From NCBI GenBank assembly GCA_016839605.1, contig JAEOTX010000096.1, forward strand, positions 1-49,158: a stretch of 49,158 bases of DNA, given 5' to 3'. Both the position numbers and the translations under genes were made by a program. Of the stretch, positions 6,430 through 15,063 are shown piece after piece; the first letter of the stretch is position 1; the number at the start of each line of letters is the position of its first letter. The stretch is from Candidatus Thorarchaeota archaeon (GTDB lineage Archaea; Asgardarchaeota; Thorarchaeia; Thorarchaeales; Thorarchaeaceae). The notes beneath the pieces were generated by a model that was not told the DNA's origin, did no database searches, and saw only the letters and a program-made list of their open reading frames with translations.

Positions 6430-9164
6430 TTTACTTCACCTCCCCTTGCGAGGACAATAGTTGCCCTCATTGCTGCTGCACTTCCTGCTGCAACTGAGTC
6501 AGGAATGTCCTTTGGACCATCCGAGCATCCACAGGTGTAGATACCATCTACATCTGCATCAACGGGATACAGCAGCGGGTGTTCAACCTTCACATATCCA
6601 TCATTATCAAGTTCTATACCAACGTCTTCCGCGAGAATCCGCATTCCCAGTGAAGGCTGAATTCCTCCGCTCAGGACAACTAGGTCATGTTCGTTCTGCA
6701 TGAACGTCAAATCCTCAGTGTCCTCGACGCGAATCAAGGATTTCTCATCGTCGGTTTCCACAACTTCAGCAACTCGTCCTCTGACGAATTTGACACCAAA
6801 TCGGGTCTTGGCCATTTCAAAGAACTCTTCAAATCCCTTGCCAAATGCTCTGATGTCAGCGTAGTATACTGTGACATCTACATCAGGATCATGTTCTTTG
6901 GCCATGACAGCGTTTTTGATGCCATACATACAACAGACTCGGCTGCAGGCTGGTACACCTTTGCCAACATCTCTTGCGCCAACGCATTGTATGAATCCGA
7001 TAGACTTCGGTACTTTTCCATCACTCAATCGAACAAGGTGACCTGCTGTTGGACCAGCAGCGTTAATCAGTCTCTCGTACTCCATCGCGGTGATGACATT
7101 TGATTGGGTCTCATATCCAAGACGAGGATACTCCGCGACGTCAAAGAGCTTGTAGCCGGTTGACATTACAATAGCTCCAACATCGAGTTCGATTATCTCA
7201 TCTTGCTGGTTGTGGTCAATTGCTTCACGCTGACATGCCTCAACACACTCCATGCATTCTGAGCACACTGTGCAATTCAGGCATCTACCAGCCTCGGTCA
7301 TAGCTGTTTCGGCATCAAAGCCAGTTTCGACCTCTTTGAAGGTGGTCCTTCTGTTGTAGATCGATATTTTTGGCATTGATGCTCGAGGATGCACACCGAA
7401 GCGCTGTTTCTTGATGTCCTCAGGAATGACCTCGATGAACGTCTCTGGGCGCCCCTCTTTCAGTTCCTCTCCTTGGAGATACCTGTGGATCGACTCTGCA
7501 GCCACATTGCCCTGACCAACGGCTTCAACCACGAGCCCAGGACCTGTCGCCAGATCACCACCCGCAAAGACGTTTTCCATGCTTGTCTGAAGTGTGACTG
7601 GGTCGACCTCTGGAGTTCCCCATTCAGTCATATCTAGCTCCGCATGTGGACCTTTGGGATCAGCACGCTGCCCGATCGCGATGATCATATTCTCGAAGGG
7701 TATCGAGAACTCAGACCCTGGAATTGGTATCGGGCGTCTTCTGCCTGAGTCATCAGGTTCGCCGAGTTTCATCTCTATACATGTGATTCCAACAAGTCTT
7801 CCCTTGGACTCAATGGCTTCTACAGGATTTGTCAAGACCTTCAGTTCAATGCCTTCCTCGACCGCATCCTCAATCTCTTGATGAATGGCTGGCATCTCTG
7901 CACGAGACCTTCGATAGATAATTGTCACTTGCTTGACACCCAATCTCTTTGCGACACGTGCTGCATCTATAGCTGCATTTCCACCGCCGATGACAGCCAC
8001 ATTGTAGCCGAGAGGAACTTTCTCACCACGATTCACCTTATCAAGGAAATCAACTGCGTGATACACTCCAGTTGAGTCCTCACCCTTTATCCTCAGTTTG
8101 GAACTCACAGGAGCACCAGTGCCAAGGAACACAGCCTTGAAGCCTTTATTGAGCAAACTCTTGACAGATGAGATTTCCTTGCCATATTCGATTTTGACAC
8201 CCAAATCCTCTACTATCTTGATCTCGTCAGCTATTACATCTCTAGGCAGTCTGTGTTCAGGTATGCCATATCGAAGTAATCCACCTGCCTCTTCCCGTTT
8301 CTCGAAGACTGTCACTGGGTAGCCTAGTCTGATAAGCTTCTCAGCACAGGCAATACCTGCGGGTCCGGCACCGATAACAGCGACCTTCTCCTTCTTATCA
8401 ATGACAGGGATGTCCCCCTTGTAGCCTCCATGCTCTCGCTCATTATCGTAGAGCCATCGATGGAGGTTACGTATACTGACTGGGTCATCAACAGAGGCTC
8501 TCTCACACTTTTCTTCACAGAGAGCAGGACAGACACGGCCAAGCGAGCCGGGGAATGGGATTGCATCCCTGACCAATTTGAGTGCCTTGTCATTGTCACC
8601 GCTGCGCATCAGAGCAGTGAAGCCCTGAGGATTCACATGTGCTGGACAGTTAGTGTAACAGGGGGCATGGCCTCGCTTGTCAATCGTGTGTATGTTTGGC
8701 GTTGCCTGCGGAAAGGGAATATAGATGGCCTTTCTGAATCCAATCCCTTGATCGAACTCATTTGGAACCTCTATTGGGCATGCTGGCACACAGTCGCCGC
8801 AACCATTGCACTTCTCCTCATCAACATATCGAGCCTTTCTCTTGACCTTGACCTTGAAGTTCCCCGCACTCCCCAGGACCTCCTCGACTTCACTATAGGT
8901 AAGCATCTCGATGTTTGGATGACGCTGTACTTCACTAAGTCGTGGAGTTAGAATACATGCGGAGCAGTCCAAGGTTGGGAATGTCTTATCGATCATGGCC
9001 ATTCGGCCACCAATACTGCTTGATTTCTCCAGTAGATATACCTTGTAATTCTGATCAGCAATATCTAAGGCCGCTTGCATACCTGCGACTCCGCCACCCA
9101 CCACAAGCGCCTTGTTAGACCATTTGCCTTTCGTGGCACTGGTTTTCGGTTTGGCTATGGTCAC
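6426..9164 (-). CDS. Short HdrA with an inserted GltD-type NAD(P)H oxidoreductase domain
   Basis: 912 residues. It begins directly with an HdrA FAD motif (VVGGGVAGMQAALDIA, about 21-36), without the N-terminal HdrA domain. It continues with CSACILTPRLSEV and a ferredoxin motif CNGCGDCVPACPIE. After HTIDKR a roughly 465-residue glutamate-synthase small-subunit (GltD) module is inserted: CYTNCPAHVNPQGF, RVCPALCEEKCERA, the FAD motif VIGAGPAGIACAEKL, and the NAD(P) motif VIGGGNAAIDAARVAKRLG followed by YRRSR. HdrA then resumes with CLNCTVCSECMECVEACQ and CSRVCC. The paralogue at 15063-16403 is the same protein without the insert, which fixes the junctions. GltD modules move electrons between NAD(P)H and flavin/FeS, so this subunit probably links the complex to NAD(P)H. 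Confidence 0.9.
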   Translation of the reverse strand: MTIAKPKTSATKGKWSNKALVVGGGVAGMQAALDIADQNYKVYLLEKSSSIGGRMAMIDKTFPTLDCSACILTPRLSEVQRHPNIEMLTYSEVEEVLGSAGNFKVKVKRKARYVDEEKCNGCGDCVPACPIEVPNEFDQGIGFRKAIYIPFPQATPNIHTIDKRGHAPCYTNCPAHVNPQGFTALMRSGDNDKALKLVRDAIPFPGSLGRVCPALCEEKCERASVDDPVSIRNLHRWLYDNEREHGGYKGDIPVIDKKEKVAVIGAGPAGIACAEKLIRLGYPVTVFEKREEAGGLLRYGIPEHRLPRDVIADEIKIVEDLGVKIEYGKEISSVKSLLNKGFKAVFLGTGAPVSSKLRIKGEDSTGVYHAVDFLDKVNRGEKVPLGYNVAVIGGGNAAIDAARVAKRLGVKQVTIIYRRSRAEMPAIHQEIEDAVEEGIELKVLTNPVEAIESKGRLVGITCIEMKLGEPDDSGRRRPIPIPGSEFSIPFENMIIAIGQRADPKGPHAELDMTEWGTPEVDPVTLQTSMENVFAGGDLATGPGLVVEAVGQGNVAAESIHRYLQGEELKEGRPETFIEVIPEDIKKQRFGVHPRASMPKISIYNRRTTFKEVETGFDAETAMTEAGRCLNCTVCSECMECVEACQREAIDHNQQDEIIELDVGAIVMSTGYKLFDVAEYPRLGYETQSNVITAMEYERLINAAGPTAGHLVRLSDGKVPKSIGFIQCVGARDVGKGVPACSRVCCMYGIKNAVMAKEHDPDVDVTVYYADIRAFGKGFEEFFEMAKTRFGVKFVRGRVAEVVETDDEKSLIRVEDTEDLTFMQNEHDLVVLSGGIQPSLGMRILAEDVGIELDNDGYVKVEHPLLYPVDADVDGIYTCGCSDGPKDIPDSVAAGSAAAMRATIVLARGGEVK

Positions 9165-10075
9165 CTCTTTGCCTCCTGTTCACGGCGGATGACCTTCGAC
9201 TCGATTCTGTGAGCGAATTCGAGCAGGACATCTGGACTAATCTTGTTAAGCGGCATTCCGAGGGTTTCCTCATCTATACCCATGGCGGCCCCCATGAATT
9301 GTGGCAACGTGAGAACTGGAATGCGATCCTTTGGCTCTCCACCTTCACCAAACTGGACTTGTGTTAGCTGAATATTGCAGAAAACGCATGCTGTTACTAT
9401 TCCTTTGGCTCCGGCAGCCTTTACATTCGTAATCTTCTCAGAGCCAATAGCGGTGGCTACTTTCTCATCCATGGCGAGCATTGGTCCTCCACAGCAACGA
9501 ACCTTTCCTGCATAATCAACAGCATCACCACCACAGGCCTCAATGATATCATCGATAGATCTTGGCACCTCAGGATCATCTACTTGGACGATCTCAGCTG
9601 GACGAGTCACATGACATCCATAATGAGCAGCCAGTTTTACACCGTTATACGGTTGTACTATAGCTCGTCTAATCGCATCATAACCCACTTCATCTCGGAG
9701 AATCTGGAGGAGGTGCTTCACCTCGACCTTACCCGTATATTCCAAATCCTCCTCGGCAAGAATTTCATTGACCTCTGCTTTGAGATCAGGTTCAGTGTCC
9801 AGCATGTGCTTCACGTGCTTCAAAGAACCTGAACACGCTCCACAGATTGCAATCACATCTTTCCCAAACCGTTCTGCAATTGCTAGAATGCGTCCGCTCA
9901 TTGCTGCAAATGCGCTCCGATTCAACGATTCAATATATTGAGCACCGCAGCAATTGACATCCTTCATGTGGTGAGCATTCACACCAAGATGCTTCAGGAC
10001 TGCCATCGTGGCAGCTTCATAAGCAGGAAGTCTGACAGGTGTAGTACAGCCTGTATAGACGAAATAGTCTGTCAA
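9161..10075 (-). CDS. hdrB: Heterodisulfide reductase subunit B (HdrB-like)
   Basis: 304 residues with two CCG domains that hold noncubane [4Fe-4S] clusters. The first is VNCCGAQYI with ICGACSGS; the second is YGCH, VRCCGGPML and TACVFCNIQL. In HdrABC these clusters reduce the disulfide CoM-S-S-CoB. No methyl-CoM reductase genes are visible here, so the real acceptor is unknown. It overlaps hdrC by four bases and the next hdrA fusion by four bases. Confidence 0.93.
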   Translation of the reverse strand: MTDYFVYTGCTTPVRLPAYEAATMAVLKHLGVNAHHMKDVNCCGAQYIESLNRSAFAAMSGRILAIAERFGKDVIAICGACSGSLKHVKHMLDTEPDLKAEVNEILAEEDLEYTGKVEVKHLLQILRDEVGYDAIRRAIVQPYNGVKLAAHYGCHVTRPAEIVQVDDPEVPRSIDDIIEACGGDAVDYAGKVRCCGGPMLAMDEKVATAIGSEKITNVKAAGAKGIVTACVFCNIQLTQVQFGEGGEPKDRIPVLTLPQFMGAAMGIDEETLGMPLNKISPDVLLEFAHRIESKVIRREQEAKR

Positions 10076-10599
10076 TCACCTTCACCTCCGGAAAAATACT
10101 TCTTCTTCAATCTGTGAGTGAATTCATTGTCCCAACCCAAGTCGGTGTCAAGGCCTAAATCATCTCTGTCATCTTCGATGAAGTCAGAGTATGCATCGCC
10201 CAGAAGCCATCCATCACTTAGGGCCTTCTCCGCGGTTGATTTGAAAACCTCTGGTATGTGTCCTTCCCTTGTAGCGATATGTCGGACGGCTTGAAAGATT
10301 TCAGCTGGACTGACACCCTCTTGGCATCTTTCTTCGCACAATCTACATGTCATGCAAAGCCAAGGTAAATCGCTTTGCAATACTTCATCTCTCTTTCCAA
10401 TAATGATCTTTTGAATCAGCTGACGAGGACGGTATCTATCTGAAAATGAAGACACCGCACATGAGGCAGTGCATATACCACACTGAATGCATTTGCTGAT
10501 GCCTTCACCACCCGGTTCAGCTTCAATTTCTTTAGCAAAATTGGAAGAAGGAGTATGTTCAATTTCAAGTCCTTTATTGGTCTCTGTTCGAGCACCCAT
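10072..10599 (-). CDS. hdrC: Heterodisulfide reductase subunit C (HdrC-like)
   Basis: 175 residues with two [4Fe-4S] motifs, CIQCGICTASCAVS and CMTCRLCEERCQEG, each in the HdrC spacing. HdrC passes electrons from HdrA to HdrB. It starts at ATG 10599, the first gene after a 322-base gap, and its stop overlaps the hdrB start. The acidic C-terminal region (DFIEDDRDDLGLDTDLGWDN) is not typical of minimal HdrC and may be a contact surface. Confidence 0.92.
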   Translation of the reverse strand: MGARTETNKGLEIEHTPSSNFAKEIEAEPGGEGISKCIQCGICTASCAVSSFSDRYRPRQLIQKIIIGKRDEVLQSDLPWLCMTCRLCEERCQEGVSPAEIFQAVRHIATREGHIPEVFKSTAEKALSDGWLLGDAYSDFIEDDRDDLGLDTDLGWDNEFTHRLKKKYFSGGEGD

Positions 10600-10634
10600 T
10601 TTTAGGTCGACCCCTTTCAGACAGAATTATCAAG

Positions 10635-10922
10635 TTATTCTACCAATGGGATTGGGAGAACCGACTTATATCCATCTGTAATTTGTAGTGGAACTCCAGT
10701 TACAGGATGTTGCGCAGTGCAGACGAAGTGATTATATGTGTAGTGATATCGAGGTGTGCTTATTTCGTTCACCTTAGTGTTGTATAAGGAACATTCCGTC
10801 CATCCTTTGTGTTTGATATCGATATTATGGTATAGTTTCATGAATTCGTGTTCTTTTGATTCATTCATGAACGTTTTTCCTGTGCAGGCAGCACTCTCAT
10901 TGCTAATTACACGAAGATCCAT
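10635..10922 (-). CDS. Hypothetical 95-residue protein between hdrA and hdrC
   Basis: An open frame of 95 residues that fills most of the only gap in the downstream Hdr operon. Its ATG overlaps the stop of the preceding hdrA fusion as TGATG, a junction of the kind used across this cluster. The product is rich in Tyr, His, Asn and Thr (for example PRYHYTYNHFVCTAQHPVTG) and has three cysteines. I recognise no family and it lacks FeS or membrane signatures. Against it, the region is more A/T-rich than its neighbours and could be a decayed spacer. Confidence 0.4.
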   Translation of the reverse strand: MDLRVISNESAACTGKTFMNESKEHEFMKLYHNIDIKHKGWTECSLYNTKVNEISTPRYHYTYNHFVCTAQHPVTGVPLQITDGYKSVLPIPLVE

Positions 10923-13900
10923 CAAATCTGTGAATCAAGAGAGGGATGCAGCTTCCGCGATGCAACCTCTATCATGGGCATGAGTTGGCTCATCTTGTAA
11001 TGCTTCATATCTATGGCATTCTGCGGGCAAGCGGCACTGCATGTTCCACAACCTTGGCAAGCTTCACGAGCGATCACCATGGTGTCATCTTCAAGCCGCG
11101 GTGCACTATAGGGACAGACATCTGCACACAGTTCGCATTTGATGCATTTTTCAGTATCAATCTCTGCATAGATTGGTTCAATATTGAATTTCCCTGGACC
11201 CATCAGTGCTTGGGCTTTAGCTGCTGCAGCCTCACCCATTGCCACTGCCTTCGCAATGTCCATTGGCCCCAGACATGCACCACCAACAAACACACCATCC
11301 TGGAATGACTCGACAGGACGTAATTTCGGATGAGCGCAGAGGAAGTATCCATATTGGTCTGTAGTCATCTTGAGCTTACGTGCGACATCTGGATTATCTT
11401 CCTGAGGATGCAATGCAGTTGCCAACACTACTAGGTCATATGTTAGACAGATGTTCATTCCTGTGTAGAGATCTTCAGCGTAGACCTTTATCTTGTCGGC
11501 GGTCTCATCATGCTCTAGTTCTGAAGCCCTGCCCTTCACAATATTGACACCCATCTCACGTGCTCTCTGGTAGAGCTCCTCGTAGCCGAGGCCATGAGTC
11601 CGAATATCCATGGTATATATTGCTACGTCAGTGTCCGGATACTTCTCCTTTATCTGAGTCGCTTGCTTCAGTGAGTTTTCACAGCCAATATAGCAGCAAT
11701 AGTCTCTTTCAAACCGTGCGTCGCGAGATCCCACACATTGAAGGAAGGCTATACTTGACGGCGTTTTTCCATCATCTGGGCGTTTAATCTTGCCGTGGGT
11801 TGGACCAGCTGCATTTGTTAACCGCTCAAACTGTGCATTCGTTATGATATGAGGAAGAAGTCCATAGCCGTATTCACGAGTATCTAGGGGCTCGTAAGAG
11901 ATGGACCCAGTTGTCACGATAATAGTCCCAACATCTCGGTTCAGTATCTGGTCTGGCATGTCATGGTCTATTGCATTCGCTTTACAGACATCAACACACT
12001 GACCACATTCGCAGCATACTGCACAACTAATGCATCTCTCAGCCTCTTCCAATGCTCGTTTCTCGTTGAAGCCTAGTTCAACTTCAGCGAAGCTATTCTT
12101 GCGTTTGCCTCTACTAAGGACTGGCATAGCGACCCTGGGAGCTACCTGTATTCCCTCTTTATTGATTTGGTCCTCAGGTACAGCAGTTGGCTCTCCTCCT
12201 CTTCCAAGAGCTAGGTCTTCACCTGACAGGAATCTATCAATGGATATAGCTGCCTCTTTGCCAGCTCCAACTGCTTCAACAACAGTAGCAGGACCTGTCG
12301 CGACATCGCCTCCAGCGAAGACACCCTTTTTGCTTGTCTGGTAGGTGATTTCATCGACAACAACAGTGCCCCATTGAGTAAGTTCTAGCCCCTTAATCGG
12401 ACCCTTTGGATCAACCAGCTGACCAATCGCGATAATGACATCATCAACCTTCATATCAAACTCTGAATCCGGAATTGGAATAGGACGCCTCCTTCCTGAT
12501 GAGTCAGGTGCACCTAGGCGCATCTGAACACACCGAATTCCTGTCACAATTCCATCAGTTTCGAGTATCTCCACAGGTGATGACAAAATCTTGAGTTTGA
12601 TACCCTCATGTTCCGCCTCATCAATCTCACTACCAATGGCAGGCATCTCATCCCTTGAACGACGATATACGATTGTGACACGATTCACTCCAAGTCGCTT
12701 CGCACTCCTGGCAGCGTCAATAGCGGCATTTCCCCCACCTATAACAACGACATTCTGACCTAATGTGATCTTCTCACCTTGATTGAATCGATCCAAGAAG
12801 TCAAGAGCGTGATGCACTCCTTTTGCATCTTCACCACTTACTCTGAGCTTGCTGCTGAGTGAAGCTCCTGTCGCTAGGAAGAATGCTTTGTAGCCCTCTT
12901 TCTTCAAATCGCTAATTGATTCCACATTCACTCCCGTCTTCATTTCCACGCCGAGGGATTCTACCTGAGCGATTTCTTCCCGAAGAATGTTTCTTGGCAG
13001 GCGATATTCAGGAATACCATACCTAAGAAGACCTCCAGCTTCTGACTTCGCTTCGAATACAGTCACTGGATATCCCAATCTAACTAAGTCGTAAGCACAA
13101 GCGATTCCAGCGGGTCCTGCACCAATAATGGCGACTTTCTTCTTCTTACTAGCTACAATCGGTGCTATTGGCTCTTCACCCTTTGAGCGTGCGTTATCTG
13201 CTAAGAAACGATGAAGATTACGAATTGACAAGGGCTCATCGATTGTGGCTCTTTCACATTTTTCCTCACATAAGCTTGTACAGACCCTGCCTAACGAACC
13301 CGGGAATGGATTTGACTCCCTAAAGATATCAAGAGCCATGTCGAATTTCTTCTCGCGTATCAAAGTGATGAACGCATGTCCATTCACTCCAGCCGGGCAT
13401 GCAATACGGCATGCAGCTGTGCCTTTTTTGTCAATTGTAAATGTGTTGGGCACCGCCTGCGGAAAAGGGCGATAGATGGCCTTTCGAGTAGCCAAGCCGT
13501 ATTCATACTTATTTGTGACACTTACTGGACATACAGGATCACATTCACCACAACCATTGCAGAGTTCAGGATCGACATAGCCTGATTTCTTTCTAATTGT
13601 GAGCTTGAAATCACCTACATGCCCCTCAACATTTTCGAGCTCACTATATGCTAGAAGATCTATCTCTGGATGACGTTCAACGGAAGCCATGATAGGACCT
13701 AGAATACAGATGGCGCAGTCGTTCTGTGGAAATACCTTGTCCAATAGAGCCATCTGCCCTCCTATTGTTGGACGACGTTCAACAAGAGAAACTGGATAGC
13801 CGGCATTGGCAAGATCTAGAGCAGCTGATATTCCAGCTACGCCTGCTCCCACCACAGCCACTCTCGGAATGACCTCCACTGATTCCATATCCAATGGCTC

Positions 13901-14311
13901 AAGTTCGCGAGCCCGAGCGATGGCCATTTCAATCAAGCGTTTTGCCTTTTCCGTAGCTCTATCTTTCTCATCCATATGACACCAAGAAACATGTTCTCTG
14001 ATGTTCACCATCTCGAACAGAAAGCGATTGAGTCCAACCTCTTCAATGGTCTTTCGAAATACTGGCTCATGCGTCCGAGGTGTGCATGATGCGACAATGA
14101 CCCTGTTAATGTTGTGTTCCTCTATGCTTTCCTTTATCGACTTGAGCCCGTCAGACGAGCATGTGAACAGGAGATCGCTGCTGAAAACAACACCCGGAAG
14201 GTCCTTGATATGGTCACGGACAGATTCCACATCAACGGTTCCAGCAATATTCAATCCACAATGACAAGTCCATACTCCAATCCTAACGTCATCAACGTCA
14301 TCCGCTACCAC
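10922..14311 (-). CDS. Full-length HdrA with an inserted GltD-type NAD(P)H oxidoreductase domain
   Basis: 1129 residues. In order: HdrA N-terminal domain (VWTCHCGLNIAG, SCTPRTHEP, HVSWCHM); HdrA FAD motif VVGAGVAGISAALDLA; CAICILGPIM; a ferredoxin motif CNGCGECDPVCPVS. A GltD insert of about 465 residues follows (CRIACPAGVNGHAF, RVCTSLCEEKCERA, IIGAGPAGIACAYDL, VIGGGNAAIDAARSAKRLG). HdrA resumes at CISCAVCCECGQCVDVC and ends with two ferredoxin motifs, CIKCELCADVCPYS and CQGCGTCSAACPQN. The 660-residue HdrA at 16924-18906 is the same protein without the insert. The GTG start at 14311 has GGAGAGG six bases upstream. It probably pairs with the short HdrA-GltD at 6426-9164 as a two-HdrA core with NAD(P)H input or output. 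Confidence 0.92.
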   Translation of the reverse strand: MVADDVDDVRIGVWTCHCGLNIAGTVDVESVRDHIKDLPGVVFSSDLLFTCSSDGLKSIKESIEEHNINRVIVASCTPRTHEPVFRKTIEEVGLNRFLFEMVNIREHVSWCHMDEKDRATEKAKRLIEMAIARARELEPLDMESVEVIPRVAVVGAGVAGISAALDLANAGYPVSLVERRPTIGGQMALLDKVFPQNDCAICILGPIMASVERHPEIDLLAYSELENVEGHVGDFKLTIRKKSGYVDPELCNGCGECDPVCPVSVTNKYEYGLATRKAIYRPFPQAVPNTFTIDKKGTAACRIACPAGVNGHAFITLIREKKFDMALDIFRESNPFPGSLGRVCTSLCEEKCERATIDEPLSIRNLHRFLADNARSKGEEPIAPIVASKKKKVAIIGAGPAGIACAYDLVRLGYPVTVFEAKSEAGGLLRYGIPEYRLPRNILREEIAQVESLGVEMKTGVNVESISDLKKEGYKAFFLATGASLSSKLRVSGEDAKGVHHALDFLDRFNQGEKITLGQNVVVIGGGNAAIDAARSAKRLGVNRVTIVYRRSRDEMPAIGSEIDEAEHEGIKLKILSSPVEILETDGIVTGIRCVQMRLGAPDSSGRRRPIPIPDSEFDMKVDDVIIAIGQLVDPKGPIKGLELTQWGTVVVDEITYQTSKKGVFAGGDVATGPATVVEAVGAGKEAAISIDRFLSGEDLALGRGGEPTAVPEDQINKEGIQVAPRVAMPVLSRGKRKNSFAEVELGFNEKRALEEAERCISCAVCCECGQCVDVCKANAIDHDMPDQILNRDVGTIIVTTGSISYEPLDTREYGYGLLPHIITNAQFERLTNAAGPTHGKIKRPDDGKTPSSIAFLQCVGSRDARFERDYCCYIGCENSLKQATQIKEKYPDTDVAIYTMDIRTHGLGYEELYQRAREMGVNIVKGRASELEHDETADKIKVYAEDLYTGMNICLTYDLVVLATALHPQEDNPDVARKLKMTTDQYGYFLCAHPKLRPVESFQDGVFVGGACLGPMDIAKAVAMGEAAAAKAQALMGPGKFNIEPIYAEIDTEKCIKCELCADVCPYSAPRLEDDTMVIAREACQGCGTCSAACPQNAIDMKHYKMSQLMPMIEVASRKLHPSLDSQI

Positions 14312-14487
14312 GATTGTCCTCTCCAGACTAACTACCTGAGTTCAAGAAAAATGCGGTCCGGATTTATTGCATCAACGCTCACAGCTGACGTAAACGAGCG
14401 CACCGTCATAGTGCCTCCGGACAGGGGACAATCATTGAATCCATGCTATGCCTACTGAACCTATTAACATACCGCCTTCTTTTCCGA

Positions 14488-14498
14488 CATATAAATTT
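14488..14498 (-). promoter_or_regulatory. TATA box of the downstream Hdr/Vhu operon
   Basis: On the minus strand this is AAATTTATATG, a good archaeal TATA box about 180 bases upstream of the GTG of the hdrA-GltD fusion. Transcription would begin near 14465, giving a leader of about 150 bases. Confidence 0.55.
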
Positions 14499-14559
14499 GG
14501 CCAATTCATCATTGTATGATTTTCGCACTCGTTCGTCCATTCATTCAGTGTGTATGTTT

Positions 14560-14588
14560 TCGATACTTATAATGGAATATAGTATCGA
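14560..14588. repeat. Inverted repeat upstream of the downstream Hdr operon
   Basis: TCGATACT (14560-14567) and AGTATCGA (14581-14588) are perfect 8-bp inverted arms around a 13-base A/T-rich spacer. It lies about 60 bases upstream of the TATA box, so it could be a regulator site. It could also be part of the 3' end of the upstream operon, though no long T-tract follows it. Confidence 0.45.
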
Positions 14589-14715
14589 TTCCGAACAGCG
14601 CATGTTTGTAATGTAAATTTCCTTTACTTGGACGATATTGTACCAGTGTAGGGATATGCATATTTCGAGCTGGTAGATCTCCATATCTCAATGACACTAA
14701 TATCGAGCTCGGTGG

Positions 14716-15063
14716 CTAGAATTCCTTGACGGTATAGAGGTACTCTCGTTTCTGCTCGCCCGCAATTTCCACCTTGTTCCATTTCATCATGGCTAGTAGA
14801 TTCCACAGAACACGATCAGGCTCCAACTGCGTAGCCTTGGCAATGGCTGCGACTGTCTTTGGTCCGTCAGTTAGCTGCTGCATGATGTAGTTCCTGGTAT
14901 ACTCTTCATGGATAGTTTTAGTAATCAAGTCCTTGAACTTCTCTTGAGTTAGTTCACCATTTTGGACCAATACGTCGCCTTTTCCTATCAGCCATCTTAA
15001 ACGCTCATCGGCAAAAGCATCAGCCATTGCTTGCACACGCTGTAAGTCAGCGGTCTCTTTCAT
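14716..15063 (-). CDS. Small winged-helix-like protein, second paralogue
   Basis: 115 residues. The C-terminal 70 residues match the 77-residue protein at 3993-4226: a helix-turn-helix-like region (IMQQLTDGPKTVAAIAKATQ), then LWNLLAMMKW and VEIAGEQKREYLYTV. The N-terminal 45 residues are an extra charged helix (MADAFADERLRWLIGKGDVL). It starts as TAATG on the stop of the short hdrA and is the last gene of the upstream module. Its repeated occurrence beside mvhD and hdrA suggests a dedicated regulator or accessory subunit. Function unknown. Confidence 0.75.
   Translation of the reverse strand: MKETADLQRVQAMADAFADERLRWLIGKGDVLVQNGELTQEKFKDLITKTIHEEYTRNYIMQQLTDGPKTVAAIAKATQLEPDRVLWNLLAMMKWNKVEIAGEQKREYLYTVKEF

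Larger units (their letters stand above)
14312..14715. other. 404-base spacer between the two Hdr modules
   Basis: No convincing coding region. It holds a minus-strand TATA box at 14488-14498, an inverted repeat at 14560-14588, and A/T-rich sequence just 3' of the small winged-helix gene. The two modules are therefore probably separate transcription units on the same strand. Confidence 0.6.
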
